The notes below the pieces were generated by a model. It ran no database searches, was not told the origin of the DNA, and was given only the letters and a program-made list of their open reading frames with translations. From a bacterium ADurb.Bin236 (GTDB lineage Bacteria > UBP15 > UBA6099): 63,557 nucleotides of DNA. Position numbers and translations under genes: made by a program. The stretch covers positions 1 to 63,557 of the forward strand of contig MWCD01000016.1 of assembly GCA_002069885.1 (NCBI GenBank). Reading direction: 5' to 3'. Below are positions 17,650-26,975 of the stretch, piece after piece (position 1 is the stretch's first letter; every line of letters starts with the position of its first letter).

Positions 17650-18558
17650 TTATAACTTGACGAAAACCATGTTCGATGTGGAATATCTTCCCACAAGAGC
17701 CTCTGTTCTTACGAACGCGAACGAAAAAAGGCCCACAAGAAGCCTTTCAATCTTATTAAAATCCTTCGACGCCTGCTTATTCTTCGCTCCCTTTTTCACA
17801 GTTTCCTGAAAATACCTGTACAAACTGTTTTTAAGCATCCATTGATCGTATATAGGATCGCTGAACCTTTTCTCAAGCTTGAACCCCTGCTCGAATAGCA
17901 ACTTTTCGAGAGCGCGCGAAGTGTACGCCACCAGATGTTCGGGCGGACCGAATCCCGGCCATTGTTTTTTCAACAACCTGTGCTGAAAAGTCCTGAAGTT
18001 CGGAACCGAAATGACCAGCCTGCCGCCCGGCGCGGTTATTCTCGACACCTCTCGCAATAATGCCATAGGGTCTGACATGTGTTCCAACGTTGACCACATC
18101 ATGGCGACTGTGAAATGATTATCAGGGAAACCCGCCTCGTCTATCCTTTTCGTGTGTATTCTCTCATTCAACCCCGCATTGTCGTACCGGGGAACGAAAT
18201 AGGGGTCAATCCCATCAATGGCATATCCGTCGCGCGACAGACAATAAACCGTTTCTCCTTTGCCGCATCCGATGTCCAGTATCCTGTCGCTCTTCTCAGA
18301 CAGCCGCAAATAGTCTATGATTCTTTTTCTCACGCCATCGATTTTGAATTCCGCCACATCCTGAGTCTCAGCTTCTTCGACATATCGTCCATAGTGAGCG
18401 ATCAAATCTGACTCTTCCGGAAATGGGTTAAGGTAAGCAATGTCGCAATTTGAGCAGTAAACATAGTTGAACGCATAAACATTTTCCGGATCCGATATTT
18501 CGGGATAGATATATTTTAAATTGCTTTTCGCGCAAAATGGGCATCCTGAATATTTCAT
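17650..18558 (-). CDS. SAM-dependent methyltransferase with N-terminal Cys-pair domain
   Basis: Protein of 302 residues. The first 40 residues carry two Cys pairs (CPFC at 6-9, CSNC at 35-38), a zinc-ribbon-like start common in sugar or lipid C-methyltransferases encoded near surface polysaccharide genes. The Rossmann fold follows: motif I LDIGCGKGE near 93-101, the acidic IDGIDP, then MMWSTLEHMSDP and GGRLVISVPNF. The C-terminal 80 residues are helical and slightly hydrophobic and may touch the membrane. No sugar operon is adjacent, so the substrate is open. A GGACGGATAGG-like ribosome site precedes the ATG. Confidence 0.85.
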   Translation of the reverse strand: MKYSGCPFCAKSNLKYIYPEISDPENVYAFNYVYCSNCDIAYLNPFPEESDLIAHYGRYVEEAETQDVAEFKIDGVRKRIIDYLRLSEKSDRILDIGCGKGETVYCLSRDGYAIDGIDPYFVPRYDNAGLNERIHTKRIDEAGFPDNHFTVAMMWSTLEHMSDPMALLREVSRITAPGGRLVISVPNFRTFQHRLLKKQWPGFGPPEHLVAYTSRALEKLLFEQGFKLEKRFSDPIYDQWMLKNSLYRYFQETVKKGAKNKQASKDFNKIERLLVGLFSFAFVRTEALVGRYSTSNMVFVKL

Positions 18559-18700
18559 AGCCTATCCGTCCTGAAAAAAGTATTCGATAGAAATATCTTC
18601 TAACTGCTGAACAAACAACACGCTCAGGATAAAATCCATTGGCGCAAAAGTCAAATGCAACGAGCCTCTAATCACACATGAGAAGACATAGTTGTCTGAC

Positions 18701-18712
18701 CTGAAATTTCAG
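18701..18712. repeat. Perfect 12-bp palindrome before ilvC promoter
   Basis: CTGAAATTTCAG is a perfect inverted repeat ending 5 bases upstream of the -35 box of the ilvC promoter. Its place is that of an operator for a dimeric activator or repressor. It could also be chance in AT-rich DNA. Confidence 0.4.
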
Positions 18713-18717
18713 CTAAA

Positions 18718-18746
18718 TTGATATATTCACATCCATTCGCTAGAAT
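18718..18746 (+). promoter_or_regulatory. Sigma-70-type promoter of the ilvC-leuA-dapB unit
   Basis: TTGATA (18718-18723), an exact 17-base spacer and TAGAAT (18741-18746) give 5 of 6 matches in both boxes. Transcription would start near 18753, after the ATG at 18749, which confirms that ilvC starts at 18791. The leader is about 38 bases, too short for a T-box or leader-peptide attenuator. Confidence 0.7.
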
Positions 18747-18790
18747 ACTTGGTTATGCAATTAGACGTTAAAAAGGACGGAGGAATAATT

Positions 18791-19783
18791 ATGACAACGA
18801 TGTATTACGACGCTGACGCTGATCTGGGACTGCTGAAGGGCAAGAAAATCGCCATAATCGGATACGGCAGCCAAGGGCACGCGCACGCGCAAAACCTTAA
18901 AGAGTCCGGTCTGGATGTCGTGGTTGCGGAGCTTGAGGGCAGTGAACCGTGGAAAGCCGCCGAAGCGGCAGGATTGAAAGTTATGCCGACGGCCGCCGCC
19001 GCCGAAGCTTCCAGTGTTATGATGATTTTGCTTCCCGACCATGTTCAGGCTGTTGTCTATCAGAAGGACATCGCGCCCCATCTGAAAGCAGGCGACACGC
19101 TGATGTTCGCGCATGGATTCAACATCCATTTCGGACAGATAACGCCCCCCGCCGATGTTGATGTTACGATGATCGCTCCGAAAGGCCCCGGACACTTGGT
19201 GCGTCGCATGTATGAAGAGGGAAAAGGGGTTCCGGCTCTGGTGGCGGTGTTTCAAGACGCGTCCGGAAAAGCAAAGGCGCAGGCTCTTGCGTACGCAAAA
19301 GGAATCGGAAGCGCCCGCGCCGGCGTTATCGAGACGACTTTTAAGGAAGAAACCGAGACAGACCTATTCGGGGAGCAGGCGGTGCTTTGCGGCGGATGCA
19401 CAGAACTGGTGAAAGCCGGCTTCGAGACATTGGTGGAAGCGGGCTATCAGCCGGAAATAGCGTACTTCGAGTGCCTGCATGAGCTTAAGCTGATCGTCGA
19501 CCTTATGCAGGAGGGCGGCATACAGTGGATGCGCTATTCGATAAGCGACACCGCCGAGTACGGCGACATGACGCGCGGGCCGATGGTCATAGACGCGCGC
19601 ACCCGCGAGACGATGAAAAAAATTCTCGTGTCCATTCAGGACGGCAGTTTCGCGAAGGAATGGATCGACGAAAATAAGAACGGGAGACCTAATTTCAACA
19701 GGCTCAAGGAGCGCGACGAGAACAGCCGGATCGAGGTTGTCGGCAAAAAGTTGCGCTCGATGATGCCTTGGTTGAAGAAATAG
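18791..19783 (+). CDS. ilvC: Ketol-acid reductoisomerase (NADP+), class I
   Basis: Second common enzyme of valine/isoleucine synthesis: isomerises and reduces acetolactate or acetohydroxybutyrate. It has 330 residues, the short class I form. The Rossmann motif [13 protein letters not shown] is at the N-terminus, and the C-terminal knotted domain carries the metal-binding acidic residues ([26 protein letters not shown]). The start MTTMYYD is chosen because GGAGGA lies just upstream and an earlier ATG precedes the predicted transcription start. The stop is 2 bases from leuA. The usual partners ilvB/ilvN and ilvD are not in the window. Confidence 0.97.
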   Translation: MTTMYYDADADLGLLKGKKIAIIGYGSQGHAHAQNLKESGLDVVVAELEGSEPWKAAEAAGLKVMPTAAAAEASSVMMILLPDHVQAVVYQKDIAPHLKAGDTLMFAHGFNIHFGQITPPADVDVTMIAPKGPGHLVRRMYEEGKGVPALVAVFQDASGKAKAQALAYAKGIGSARAGVIETTFKEETETDLFGEQAVLCGGCTELVKAGFETLVEAGYQPEIAYFECLHELKLIVDLMQEGGIQWMRYSISDTAEYGDMTRGPMVIDARTRETMKKILVSIQDGSFAKEWIDENKNGRPNFNRLKERDENSRIEVVGKKLRSMMPWLKK

Positions 19784-19785
19784 CC

Positions 19786-21399
19786 ATGGCTGAGAAACAA
19801 GACAAAAACAGGGTTGTAATTTTCGACACCACGATGCGCGACGGGGAACAGTCGCCCGGCGCCACGATGACGACTTATGAAAAGCTTCAGGTGGCGCACC
19901 AGCTTGCCCGCTTGAAGGTGGATGTCATCGAAGCGGGATTTCCTTTCGCTTCTCCGGGAGATTTCGAGGCGGTAAAACTCATCTCGCAGCAAGTCGAGGG
20001 GCCATGCGTCGCCGGGCTGTGCAGAACAGCCTTCCCCGACATCGACCGGGCTTGGGAAGCGGTTAAAAACGCTTCGCGAAACAGGCTTCACACATTCATC
20101 GCCACTTCTGAAATTCACATGTCCAAAAAACTGCAGATGACTCCGAAACAGGTCGTCAAAGCTGCGGTCGACGCTGTGAAATACTGCAAGGAAAGAACGG
20201 ACGACGTCGAGTTCTCGTGCGAGGACGCGACAAGGTCGGAATTCGATTTCTTGTGCGAGATCGTCGAGAAAACGATAGCCGCCGGAGCCACTACAATCAA
20301 CATACCCGACACCGTAGGCTACACGATGCCTCACGAGTATGAGCCGCTAATTCGCAATCTGATAAAAAAGATTCCCAACTCCGGCAAAGCTATCTTCAGC
20401 GTCCACTGCCACAACGATCTCGGATTGGCGACGGCGAATTCGATAGCCGCTCTTGTCGGCGGGGCCAGACAGGTGGAATGCACCATCAACGGGATTGGCG
20501 AGCGCGCGGGCAACGCTTCTCTGGAAGAGATCGTCATGGCTTTGCGCACCCGGCGAAACCTGATGAACCTCCACACCGGAGTTGAAACAACCGAGATTTA
20601 CCGCTCAAGCCGACTTGTCAGGCGCGTAACAGGCATCGACGTTCAGCCCAACAAGGCTATTGTCGGCAAAAACGCTTTCGCGCACGAGGCGGGCATTCAT
20701 CAGGACGGCGTTCTCAAAGACAAGCGCACTTACGAGATAATGGACGCCGATTCCATCGGCCTCTCCTCAAGCTCTCTTGTTCTAGGAAAACATTCCGGAA
20801 GACACGCCTTCTCCGACAAGCTTTCAGAGCTTGGATATGAGTTGGACAGGAATGATTTGAATAAGGCGTTTTTCCGCTTCAAGGAACTGTGCGACAAGAA
20901 GAAGGAAGTTTCAGACTGGGACATCAGGTCGATAATCGAAGACGAGGTGATGCAGATACCTGAGAAGTTCCACCTCGAGTCCGTGAATGTCATGTGCGGA
21001 GGCAGGGTGAAGGCCACCGCGATGATAATCATGGGAGTGGGAGAAAAACTCGTCGAGGAATCGGCAATAGGCGTAGGCCCCATAGACGCCGTCTATCAGT
21101 GCATCAGGAAGATAACGGGAGAAGACATCAAGTTGATTGATTTTTCGGTAAAATCAGTCACCGGCGGAATCGACGCGTTGGGCGAAGTGACAGTGCAGAT
21201 CGCAGGCCCCAAAGGAACGGTCGTAAGCGGCAGAGGGGCGAGCGTGGACATCGTCGAAGCGGCGGCAAAGGCTTACATCACAGCCATAAATAAACTGATT
21301 TTCTGGCGTAAAGCTCACAAGGAGAAAAAACCGGATAGCCGCAGCGAACATTCGACATCCAAGTCAAAAAGCGGGAGCGCGAAAATCTCCGTCAAGTGA
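19786..21399 (+). CDS. leuA: 2-isopropylmalate synthase
   Basis: First committed step of leucine synthesis: condenses acetyl-CoA with 2-oxoisovalerate. It has 537 residues from the ATG at 19786; an in-frame ATG at 19768 inside ilvC is less likely. The HMGL-like TIM barrel starts with IFDTTMRDGEQSPG and includes the metal-binding SVHCHNDLG. The linker is followed by a C-terminal allosteric domain (about 395-510, containing GVGPIDAVYQ), normally the leucine feedback site. The final 25 residues are Ser/Lys-rich and probably disordered. Co-transcribed with ilvC. Confidence 0.96.
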   Translation: MAEKQDKNRVVIFDTTMRDGEQSPGATMTTYEKLQVAHQLARLKVDVIEAGFPFASPGDFEAVKLISQQVEGPCVAGLCRTAFPDIDRAWEAVKNASRNRLHTFIATSEIHMSKKLQMTPKQVVKAAVDAVKYCKERTDDVEFSCEDATRSEFDFLCEIVEKTIAAGATTINIPDTVGYTMPHEYEPLIRNLIKKIPNSGKAIFSVHCHNDLGLATANSIAALVGGARQVECTINGIGERAGNASLEEIVMALRTRRNLMNLHTGVETTEIYRSSRLVRRVTGIDVQPNKAIVGKNAFAHEAGIHQDGVLKDKRTYEIMDADSIGLSSSSLVLGKHSGRHAFSDKLSELGYELDRNDLNKAFFRFKELCDKKKEVSDWDIRSIIEDEVMQIPEKFHLESVNVMCGGRVKATAMIIMGVGEKLVEESAIGVGPIDAVYQCIRKITGEDIKLIDFSVKSVTGGIDALGEVTVQIAGPKGTVVSGRGASVDIVEAAAKAYITAINKLIFWRKAHKEKKPDSRSEHSTSKSKSGSAKISVK

Positions 21400-21456
21400 A
21401 ATTTGCAAATCATAGCTCTACGCGCGAACGCCTGACGAGAACAAGGATATGATTTA

Positions 21457-22257
21457 ATGAAAAAAATCAGAGTTATCGTGACAGGGGCCTGCGGAAGAAT
21501 GGGCCTTGAATGCGTCCGCGCAATATCCGCAGAGAGCGATTTGGAGTTGACAGGCGCGTTCGACGTCGCAGGAGCCGGCAAAGACATCGGCGAGCTTGCC
21601 GGCATCGGCCCAAATGGCGTAATAGTTTCCGATTGCCTCGCAAGCGTTCTCAAATCGGCCAAACCCGATGTGGCGGTTGACTTCACAATAGCACAAGGGT
21701 TCGGCGCGCGCGCCGCGTCAATTCTGAAATCCGGGACGCGTCTCGTGTCTGGAACAACAGGGATAGACGCCGCGACAATCAAGAAACTCGAAAAAATCGC
21801 CGCTGAAAAGAAATTGTGCGTTCTGCTCGCTCCCAACTTCGCTGTGGGAGCGGCGCTCATGACTCAGTTCGCTCAAATGGCTGCTGAACGGATGAGCGAG
21901 TGCGAAATAATCGAGATGCACCACAACCGAAAACTTGACGCTCCTTCAGGAACCGCGATGGACACAGCAAACAAAGTCGCCGAGGTGTACGCAAAAAGCG
22001 GCGTTCGCGTCGATCCGACGAAAACAATCAAACTCGATGGCGCAAGAGGAGGCAGTTTGGGCGGCGTGTCGGTTCACAGCGTTCGTCTCCCCGGATTCCT
22101 CGCAAGCCAAGAAGTGATTTTCGGAGCGCCCGGTCAGACCCTGACTATAAGACACGACACCATATCGAGGGAATCTTTCATGCCGGGAGTCATTCTGGCG
22201 ATAAGAAGCGCGTCGCGCATTAAAAAATTGGTGGTCGGTCTGGAAAACATTCTCTGA
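21457..22257 (+). CDS. dapB: 4-hydroxy-tetrahydrodipicolinate reductase
   Basis: NAD(P)H-dependent enzyme of the lysine/diaminopimelate pathway, 266 residues. Nucleotide-binding motif VTGACGRMG is at residues 8-16, and the substrate and catalytic stretch EMHHNRKLDAPSGTA is intact. The product feeds both lysine and peptidoglycan cross-linking. An AAGGA ribosome site lies 9 bases before the ATG. It follows leuA by 57 bases and precedes an unrelated signalling cassette by 22 bases on the same strand. dapA is absent here. Confidence 0.96.
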   Translation: MKKIRVIVTGACGRMGLECVRAISAESDLELTGAFDVAGAGKDIGELAGIGPNGVIVSDCLASVLKSAKPDVAVDFTIAQGFGARAASILKSGTRLVSGTTGIDAATIKKLEKIAAEKKLCVLLAPNFAVGAALMTQFAQMAAERMSECEIIEMHHNRKLDAPSGTAMDTANKVAEVYAKSGVRVDPTKTIKLDGARGGSLGGVSVHSVRLPGFLASQEVIFGAPGQTLTIRHDTISRESFMPGVILAIRSASRIKKLVVGLENIL

Positions 22258-22279
22258 CGAAAAGAGTGGCCATTGCCGC

Positions 22280-22609
22280 ATGAAACCTGAAAACCTGCTG
22301 TTTGCCGCGATTGGGTTTATAGACGAAGCCTTGGACAACACTGCCGCTCTTATAGATGAGTTGATTGAGCGAGGGCGGCTCAAAAGCGTCGATTCGAAAG
22401 GAATGCTTGATAGAATCGTCGAAAGAGCGCAAGGCGAAAAGCGCGATGCCGATGAAATTGTCGGAGAGATCGCCGCAGACGCCAGAGAAACATCCGGTCT
22501 TGCGGGTCGCGGAGATATTGAAAGATTAATGAGCAAGCTGGCGCAACTTGAGGAACAACTTGCTAAAATTAAGGAAACCGGCGACGCTGAAAAGGCAAGA
22601 AAAGCATGA
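22280..22609 (+). CDS. Small helical, phasin-like protein (109 aa)
   Basis: All-helical protein with no signal peptide or membrane segment. The N-terminal half (LLFAAIGFIDEALDNTAALI) is amphipathic. The C-terminal 35 residues form a heptad-like coiled coil (IERLMSKLAQLEEQLAKI). This layout resembles the phasin/polyhydroxyalkanoate granule-associated superfamily, but the resemblance is weak and no PHA synthase is nearby. It overlaps the phosphatase gene by four bases (ATGA), so it may be a regulatory subunit or adaptor for it; that is inference. Confidence 0.7.
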   Translation: MKPENLLFAAIGFIDEALDNTAALIDELIERGRLKSVDSKGMLDRIVERAQGEKRDADEIVGEIAADARETSGLAGRGDIERLMSKLAQLEEQLAKIKETGDAEKARKA

Positions 22610-24216
22610 GACTAGGCATAGCGACAAAAGCGATTATCGTCCTGTTGGCGGTCATTGCCGCCGCGACCGCCGCTTGCGCTCTTTTCACTCAAAACGCCAT
22701 GCTGGATCATTACCTCAGAGTTAGAAACGACCATTTGGCTTCTGTAGCGTCCGCAGTGGATGAGCTTATATCTTCAGACATCAAGGAAGCTTCAACTCCG
22801 GATTTTTCCAGAATGATAGACATCCTCTCGCTGCGAAATCCTGAGAGAATCATCATCTCTGACATGAAAGGTTTGATACTGTTCGATTCGAGAAGAACGA
22901 GAACAGGATCCAACCTCGATCTGGACGAAGAGATGAGAATCAAATCGGACTCTGACGCCGGCATTTTATTATTAAGGACAAGCGAAAATCTGAAAGCCGT
23001 ATACCTGCGCCCGAAACAAGTTTTCCGGCTGCTCGACAGTTCGGAAGATGTTTCACTTGTATATTACGCGCCGATCCGCGCGAACGGCGGAATTGCCGGG
23101 CAGGCTATGGTGTCCGAGTCGGTGGCAAAACTCGGACCAATCATCAGGTTAACCCGCAATAGGCTGATCGTCTTCATGTCGACTCTTTTTATCGTAATGG
23201 GCGCAACCGTTTTTTTCCTTGTGAACAAATCAGTTGCGGCTCCAATATTGAAGCTGGCCGATTTGACTAAAAGAATAGCGCGGAAAGATTTTCAGGAAAG
23301 AGTCGATTTTCGAACCAGCGACGAGATTTCTTATCTCGGAAGAAGTTTCAACACGATGGTGTATAACCTAGAAAAAATGGTGCGAGAGATTGAGGAGCAG
23401 AACGAAGGGCTTATTCATCTTTCCGGCGAGTTGGAATTGCGCAACGAGGAGCTTAATAAAAAACAACGACTCATAGAATACGATTTGAGGCTCGCTCACA
23501 GGGTGCAACAGGAGCTTCTGCCGCAAACCTACCCGCGTATTGAAGGCGTGCTGATTAGCGCAGCGAACTTTCAAGTCGGAGAAATCGGCGGGGACTGCTT
23601 CGATTTTTACAAATTGGACGACTACAGGCTAGGCGCGTTTATCGGAGACGTCTCCGGAAAAGGAATTGCTGCCGCGTTGGTTATGGCGATGTCGACAATT
23701 CTTTTCAGCCAGCTTAAAGACCGTCTTGACGAGCCTTCGGTGATTCTAGGCCGCGTAAACGAAATAATGTACCGTCATTTCGGCAGCCAGCATTCGATTT
23801 ACCTTACCTGCTTCTTCCTTATTCTGGATTCGCGAAACATGAAGCTTTCGTATTCCTGCGCGGGGCACACACCCCCTCTCCTATTCAGGCCCTCGACCGG
23901 CGAAATATTCAACCTCGAAGCGGAAGGCTTCGGCCTCGGAATGTTCAACAATGTGGCTTACGAACAGAAAACTATCGATGTCATGCACGGCGACAAGATT
24001 ATTCTTTACACAGACGGCGTCACCGACTGCAGAGACTCCGAAGGACAGATGTTCGGGCATGAACGACTTGTGGAAATGGTTACGATGAATCCTGATTCTA
24101 ACACATACAGGCTGACTCATTTCATAGTAGAGGAACTGGGCGAGTTCGCCGGAGCCGCGGCGAGACAAGACGACCTGACTTTGCTCATTCTCGAATTGGA
24201 GAACGACAAGAAATGA
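22606..24216 (+). CDS. Membrane HAMP-SpoIIE (PP2C) serine phosphatase
   Basis: RsbU/SpoIIE-type phosphatase of 536 residues. Order: TM1 (about 8-28), extracytoplasmic sensor (29-185), TM2 (about 187-207), HAMP (208-262), short coiled coil (263-305), PP2C-type SpoIIE domain (about 315-532). Metal-binding Asp residues are in GGDCFDF (near 327), FIGDVSGKG, YTDGVTD and RQDDLTLLIL. Such enzymes dephosphorylate STAS antagonists to release a sigma factor or other target; a candidate STAS protein is at 11861-12196. Coupled by four-base overlaps to genes on both sides, so it is one cassette. Confidence 0.92.
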   Translation: MRLGIATKAIIVLLAVIAAATAACALFTQNAMLDHYLRVRNDHLASVASAVDELISSDIKEASTPDFSRMIDILSLRNPERIIISDMKGLILFDSRRTRTGSNLDLDEEMRIKSDSDAGILLLRTSENLKAVYLRPKQVFRLLDSSEDVSLVYYAPIRANGGIAGQAMVSESVAKLGPIIRLTRNRLIVFMSTLFIVMGATVFFLVNKSVAAPILKLADLTKRIARKDFQERVDFRTSDEISYLGRSFNTMVYNLEKMVREIEEQNEGLIHLSGELELRNEELNKKQRLIEYDLRLAHRVQQELLPQTYPRIEGVLISAANFQVGEIGGDCFDFYKLDDYRLGAFIGDVSGKGIAAALVMAMSTILFSQLKDRLDEPSVILGRVNEIMYRHFGSQHSIYLTCFFLILDSRNMKLSYSCAGHTPPLLFRPSTGEIFNLEAEGFGLGMFNNVAYEQKTIDVMHGDKIILYTDGVTDCRDSEGQMFGHERLVEMVTMNPDSNTYRLTHFIVEELGEFAGAAARQDDLTLLILELENDKK

Positions 24217-25358
24217 AATCGCGATTCTGGAGCGTCATGCTCGCGGCGACCATCTCTTTTGCCGCAGCTTCAACGGTCCTCGCGGATATTGCCGACCCAT
24301 CTCAGGACGACACTCCTCCTTTCATGTACGATGAAACTGATCCATTTTCTCTTGACGATGACCGCAACGCGCCTGCAAGAGCGACTGAACAACAAAGAAG
24401 CCGACTATTCGACACGCCCTCCGACCCGGCTGAACACCCGGGATTCGCAAAAGATATCTACTTGAGAGCTGTCGATCTCCATCTCGCAGGAAGCATCCAA
24501 GAATCAATCGAGCATTACAAACGCGCGATAATGCTTGATCCTGACGCCGCCGCTTATCATGCCGACCTCGGCGAAGCCTATCGCGAAATGGGAATGACCA
24601 GAGAGGCAATAATTGAGTTCGAAACGGCAGTTGAATTGAACCCTAACCTTGCGAACGCTCTTACCACGCTCGGCGTGATATACGACCGCGAGAACCTTCC
24701 CCACAAAGCTATCGACTATCACAGAAAAGCTTTGCGCCTTGAGCCTGACAACTATGTGGCTCTTAACAATATCGGACACGCCTATGATTCTTTAGGGCTG
24801 GTCAGAGCCGCTATTATCAATTACCGTAAAGCTATCGAAATCAATGCTGAGTTCACCGCCGCATACGTAAATCTGGCCGACACCTATTTGCGCGTCGGAC
24901 AGGTCGCGGATTCGATTGAGATTTTAAAAAAAGCCATTTCAATCGCAGGCTCGGAAAACATTACGACCGGAATGTATCACAATTTGCTCGCGGAAGCGTA
25001 CGCGCTTCAAGCCAGATATGCCGAGTCGTTCGAAACTCTGAAAATCGCAATTTCCATTGAACCGTCCAATCAGGACGCGCAGAGGAATTTTTTCTACGTC
25101 TTCGACAATCTCGCAAAGGAATCCTTGCGAGCTGGAAAAGCCGAATCCGCAGCCGCATATCTTTCTCAGGCGAAAAGAATCGTCGGCTCAGGGAACCCGC
25201 GCATGGCGTTATTCTATAACAGCATCGGAACGGCATACATGCAAAACAAAATGTGCCAAGAAGCTTCAGAGGCTTTCAAAAATGCGGCGGCTCTGATTCC
25301 GACCGAACAGGAGTTTATCAAAAATCTGGAAGACGCGCGGGGGTGTTCGGGTGGCTAA
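24213..25358 (+). CDS. Exported TPR-repeat protein
   Basis: Protein of 381 residues with a signal peptide (about 1-24, ending near TVLA), an acidic low-complexity stretch (25-75), then at least six tetratricopeptide repeats (about 85-370). The repeats are visible in units such as IEHYKRAIMLDPDAAAYHAD and AIDYHRKALRLEPDNYVALN. TPR arrays bind partner proteins, so this is probably a scaffold outside the inner membrane. The gene overlaps the phosphatase by four bases and the next gene by eight, so it likely works with the phosphatase's extracytoplasmic sensor; that is inference. Confidence 0.87.
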   Translation: MKSRFWSVMLAATISFAAASTVLADIADPSQDDTPPFMYDETDPFSLDDDRNAPARATEQQRSRLFDTPSDPAEHPGFAKDIYLRAVDLHLAGSIQESIEHYKRAIMLDPDAAAYHADLGEAYREMGMTREAIIEFETAVELNPNLANALTTLGVIYDRENLPHKAIDYHRKALRLEPDNYVALNNIGHAYDSLGLVRAAIINYRKAIEINAEFTAAYVNLADTYLRVGQVADSIEILKKAISIAGSENITTGMYHNLLAEAYALQARYAESFETLKIAISIEPSNQDAQRNFFYVFDNLAKESLRAGKAESAAAYLSQAKRIVGSGNPRMALFYNSIGTAYMQNKMCQEASEAFKNAAALIPTEQEFIKNLEDARGCSGG

Positions 25359-26766
25359 AGCGGTCAAAGTGCGAGCTTTCGGCGGCGCGCCCGCAGCGGA
25401 CTTTCTCGACCTGTCCTATCTGATGCCTATGCTGGCGTCGGCGGCCCTTAACGATTCTCCAACACATCCTTTGAAATATGGCGCGCCGATAAAACTCGGC
25501 GGAGCGCTGGCCCAATCCTTCGGAAAACTCCCACGATGGCAGTTCTACGAACGTTTTGCGCGGCACATCATGACCGAACCTCACGAAGCTGAAACAGTTA
25601 AAAGCTGGCTTTTCGCAAGATGGGCCGCAAATTTGTATAGGGGAAGGAAATATCAGTTCGTCGTTATAGGACCTCCGCTGGGTTCTCTGGTTTATTTGTC
25701 GATGATTCTCGACGCGCCTTTCCTCCCTTTGAATTACGGGCTTGCAATCAGGCATAAACCGATCAATCCTGACAACATGTCGGAACATATAGAGATAGCA
25801 AAAAAATGGGCCGCTCACTTCGCAAAAACAGACCCGGATATTCACATTGTTCACGAATACAATCCCGTCCACCAGCGTTTCCGCATCAAACACGGATCCC
25901 TGCTGCGCTGCCGCTTCACTACCATCCCTGAGGCTTATGACGATTTCATTGCGAAAAACCTTGCGCCAAACGGAACTGTGATAATTGTGGAATCCCGAAT
26001 CGGGTGGCGGCAATATAAACTCGCCAACAATCTATCCCATCAGGTCGGACAACCCGGCGGAATTCCATGCGAAGAATATCTGTTCAGCAGCCCGAGGCTT
26101 GATAAATTCCGTTCGCGTTTCATGCAAACCGAAGCTTGCTACAGATTGAATATGCCGGATGAAATCCAGCCTGAATCTCGATTCGGCGTGACCCCGAGAA
26201 TGCGGCTTAGCGTGATCTCCTCCGCCGACGAACATCGAAAAAACATATGTCAGCTTTACTCCGACGAGATTTATCTTGTAAATCAACTGGTTTCTCAGTT
26301 GTTCATGCGAGGCGCTCGCAGGGACGGAGCGCTGCCTTCCCGTTGTTATGTTCACTCCGGCAACTTCATCGCTCCCCAGCCGTGCATTCATTCTAATCTT
26401 CTTCCAGTGTGGTCGCCGACGCCCTGTTATCCGGCGTTTCAATTCGTCGAGACATATCTGAAAAAATATCCGCATAAGCTCGAGGAAATTCTGGTGTCTT
26501 TCGAGCCGTCTATGGAAGAAGCCCCTGACTTCATCATGCTCGAACGCTGGAAAGAAATGCTTGAAGAAAAAGCCCCGGTCAGGTTCGTGGGAATGAATCC
26601 AAGCAAATATCCTCGGGAAATGACTTCTGTTTTCAGGCAATGGAACGAGATCGTCAGATGGTCTAAACGGCACAAATATCCGCTGAAAACTCCAATCACA
26701 ATAGACACAATCGTTCAGGAAGCTGAAAAGTCCGGCATATATTTTCAAGTGACCGAGAACAAATAG
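25351..26766 (+). CDS. Uncharacterised 471-aa protein of phosphatase cassette
   Basis: I do not recognise this protein. It is soluble-looking, has no signal peptide or membrane segment, and starts with GTG overlapping the TPR stop by eight bases. Residues 85-130 hold KYQFVVIGPPLGSLVYLSM, and residues about 190-205 read AKNLAPNGTVIIVES, which recalls a Rossmann or methyltransferase-like alpha/beta core, but a full motif I is not seen. The C-terminal half is rich in Arg, Tyr and Pro (SRCYVHSGNFIAPQP, WSPTPCYPAFQF), with several aromatic pairs. It may be the output protein of the phosphatase cassette. Confidence 0.75.
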   Translation: MAKAVKVRAFGGAPAADFLDLSYLMPMLASAALNDSPTHPLKYGAPIKLGGALAQSFGKLPRWQFYERFARHIMTEPHEAETVKSWLFARWAANLYRGRKYQFVVIGPPLGSLVYLSMILDAPFLPLNYGLAIRHKPINPDNMSEHIEIAKKWAAHFAKTDPDIHIVHEYNPVHQRFRIKHGSLLRCRFTTIPEAYDDFIAKNLAPNGTVIIVESRIGWRQYKLANNLSHQVGQPGGIPCEEYLFSSPRLDKFRSRFMQTEACYRLNMPDEIQPESRFGVTPRMRLSVISSADEHRKNICQLYSDEIYLVNQLVSQLFMRGARRDGALPSRCYVHSGNFIAPQPCIHSNLLPVWSPTPCYPAFQFVETYLKKYPHKLEEILVSFEPSMEEAPDFIMLERWKEMLEEKAPVRFVGMNPSKYPREMTSVFRQWNEIVRWSKRHKYPLKTPITIDTIVQEAEKSGIYFQVTENK

Positions 26767-26975
26767 TTTTTAACTGCGATAAACGCCGCCCCGATAGTAC
26801 CAATCCGCCTACGCGACGTTATTTTGACAGATTCTTTCCTGCGCCATTTCGAAACTCATATTTTCTGTGTTTTCGCAATTTTTCAGGGTCAAAGACGCCT
26901 TCAGCGCTCATATCTTGTCACACCTTCGGATTACTATATGAGTAAAAGGATATGTTCTTAAGGGGATGATGCGGC

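Noticed and set aside
22280-22609. Calling this gene a true phasin with PHA metabolism
   Set aside because: Only helical pattern supports it, and no PHA synthase or other PHA gene is in the window.
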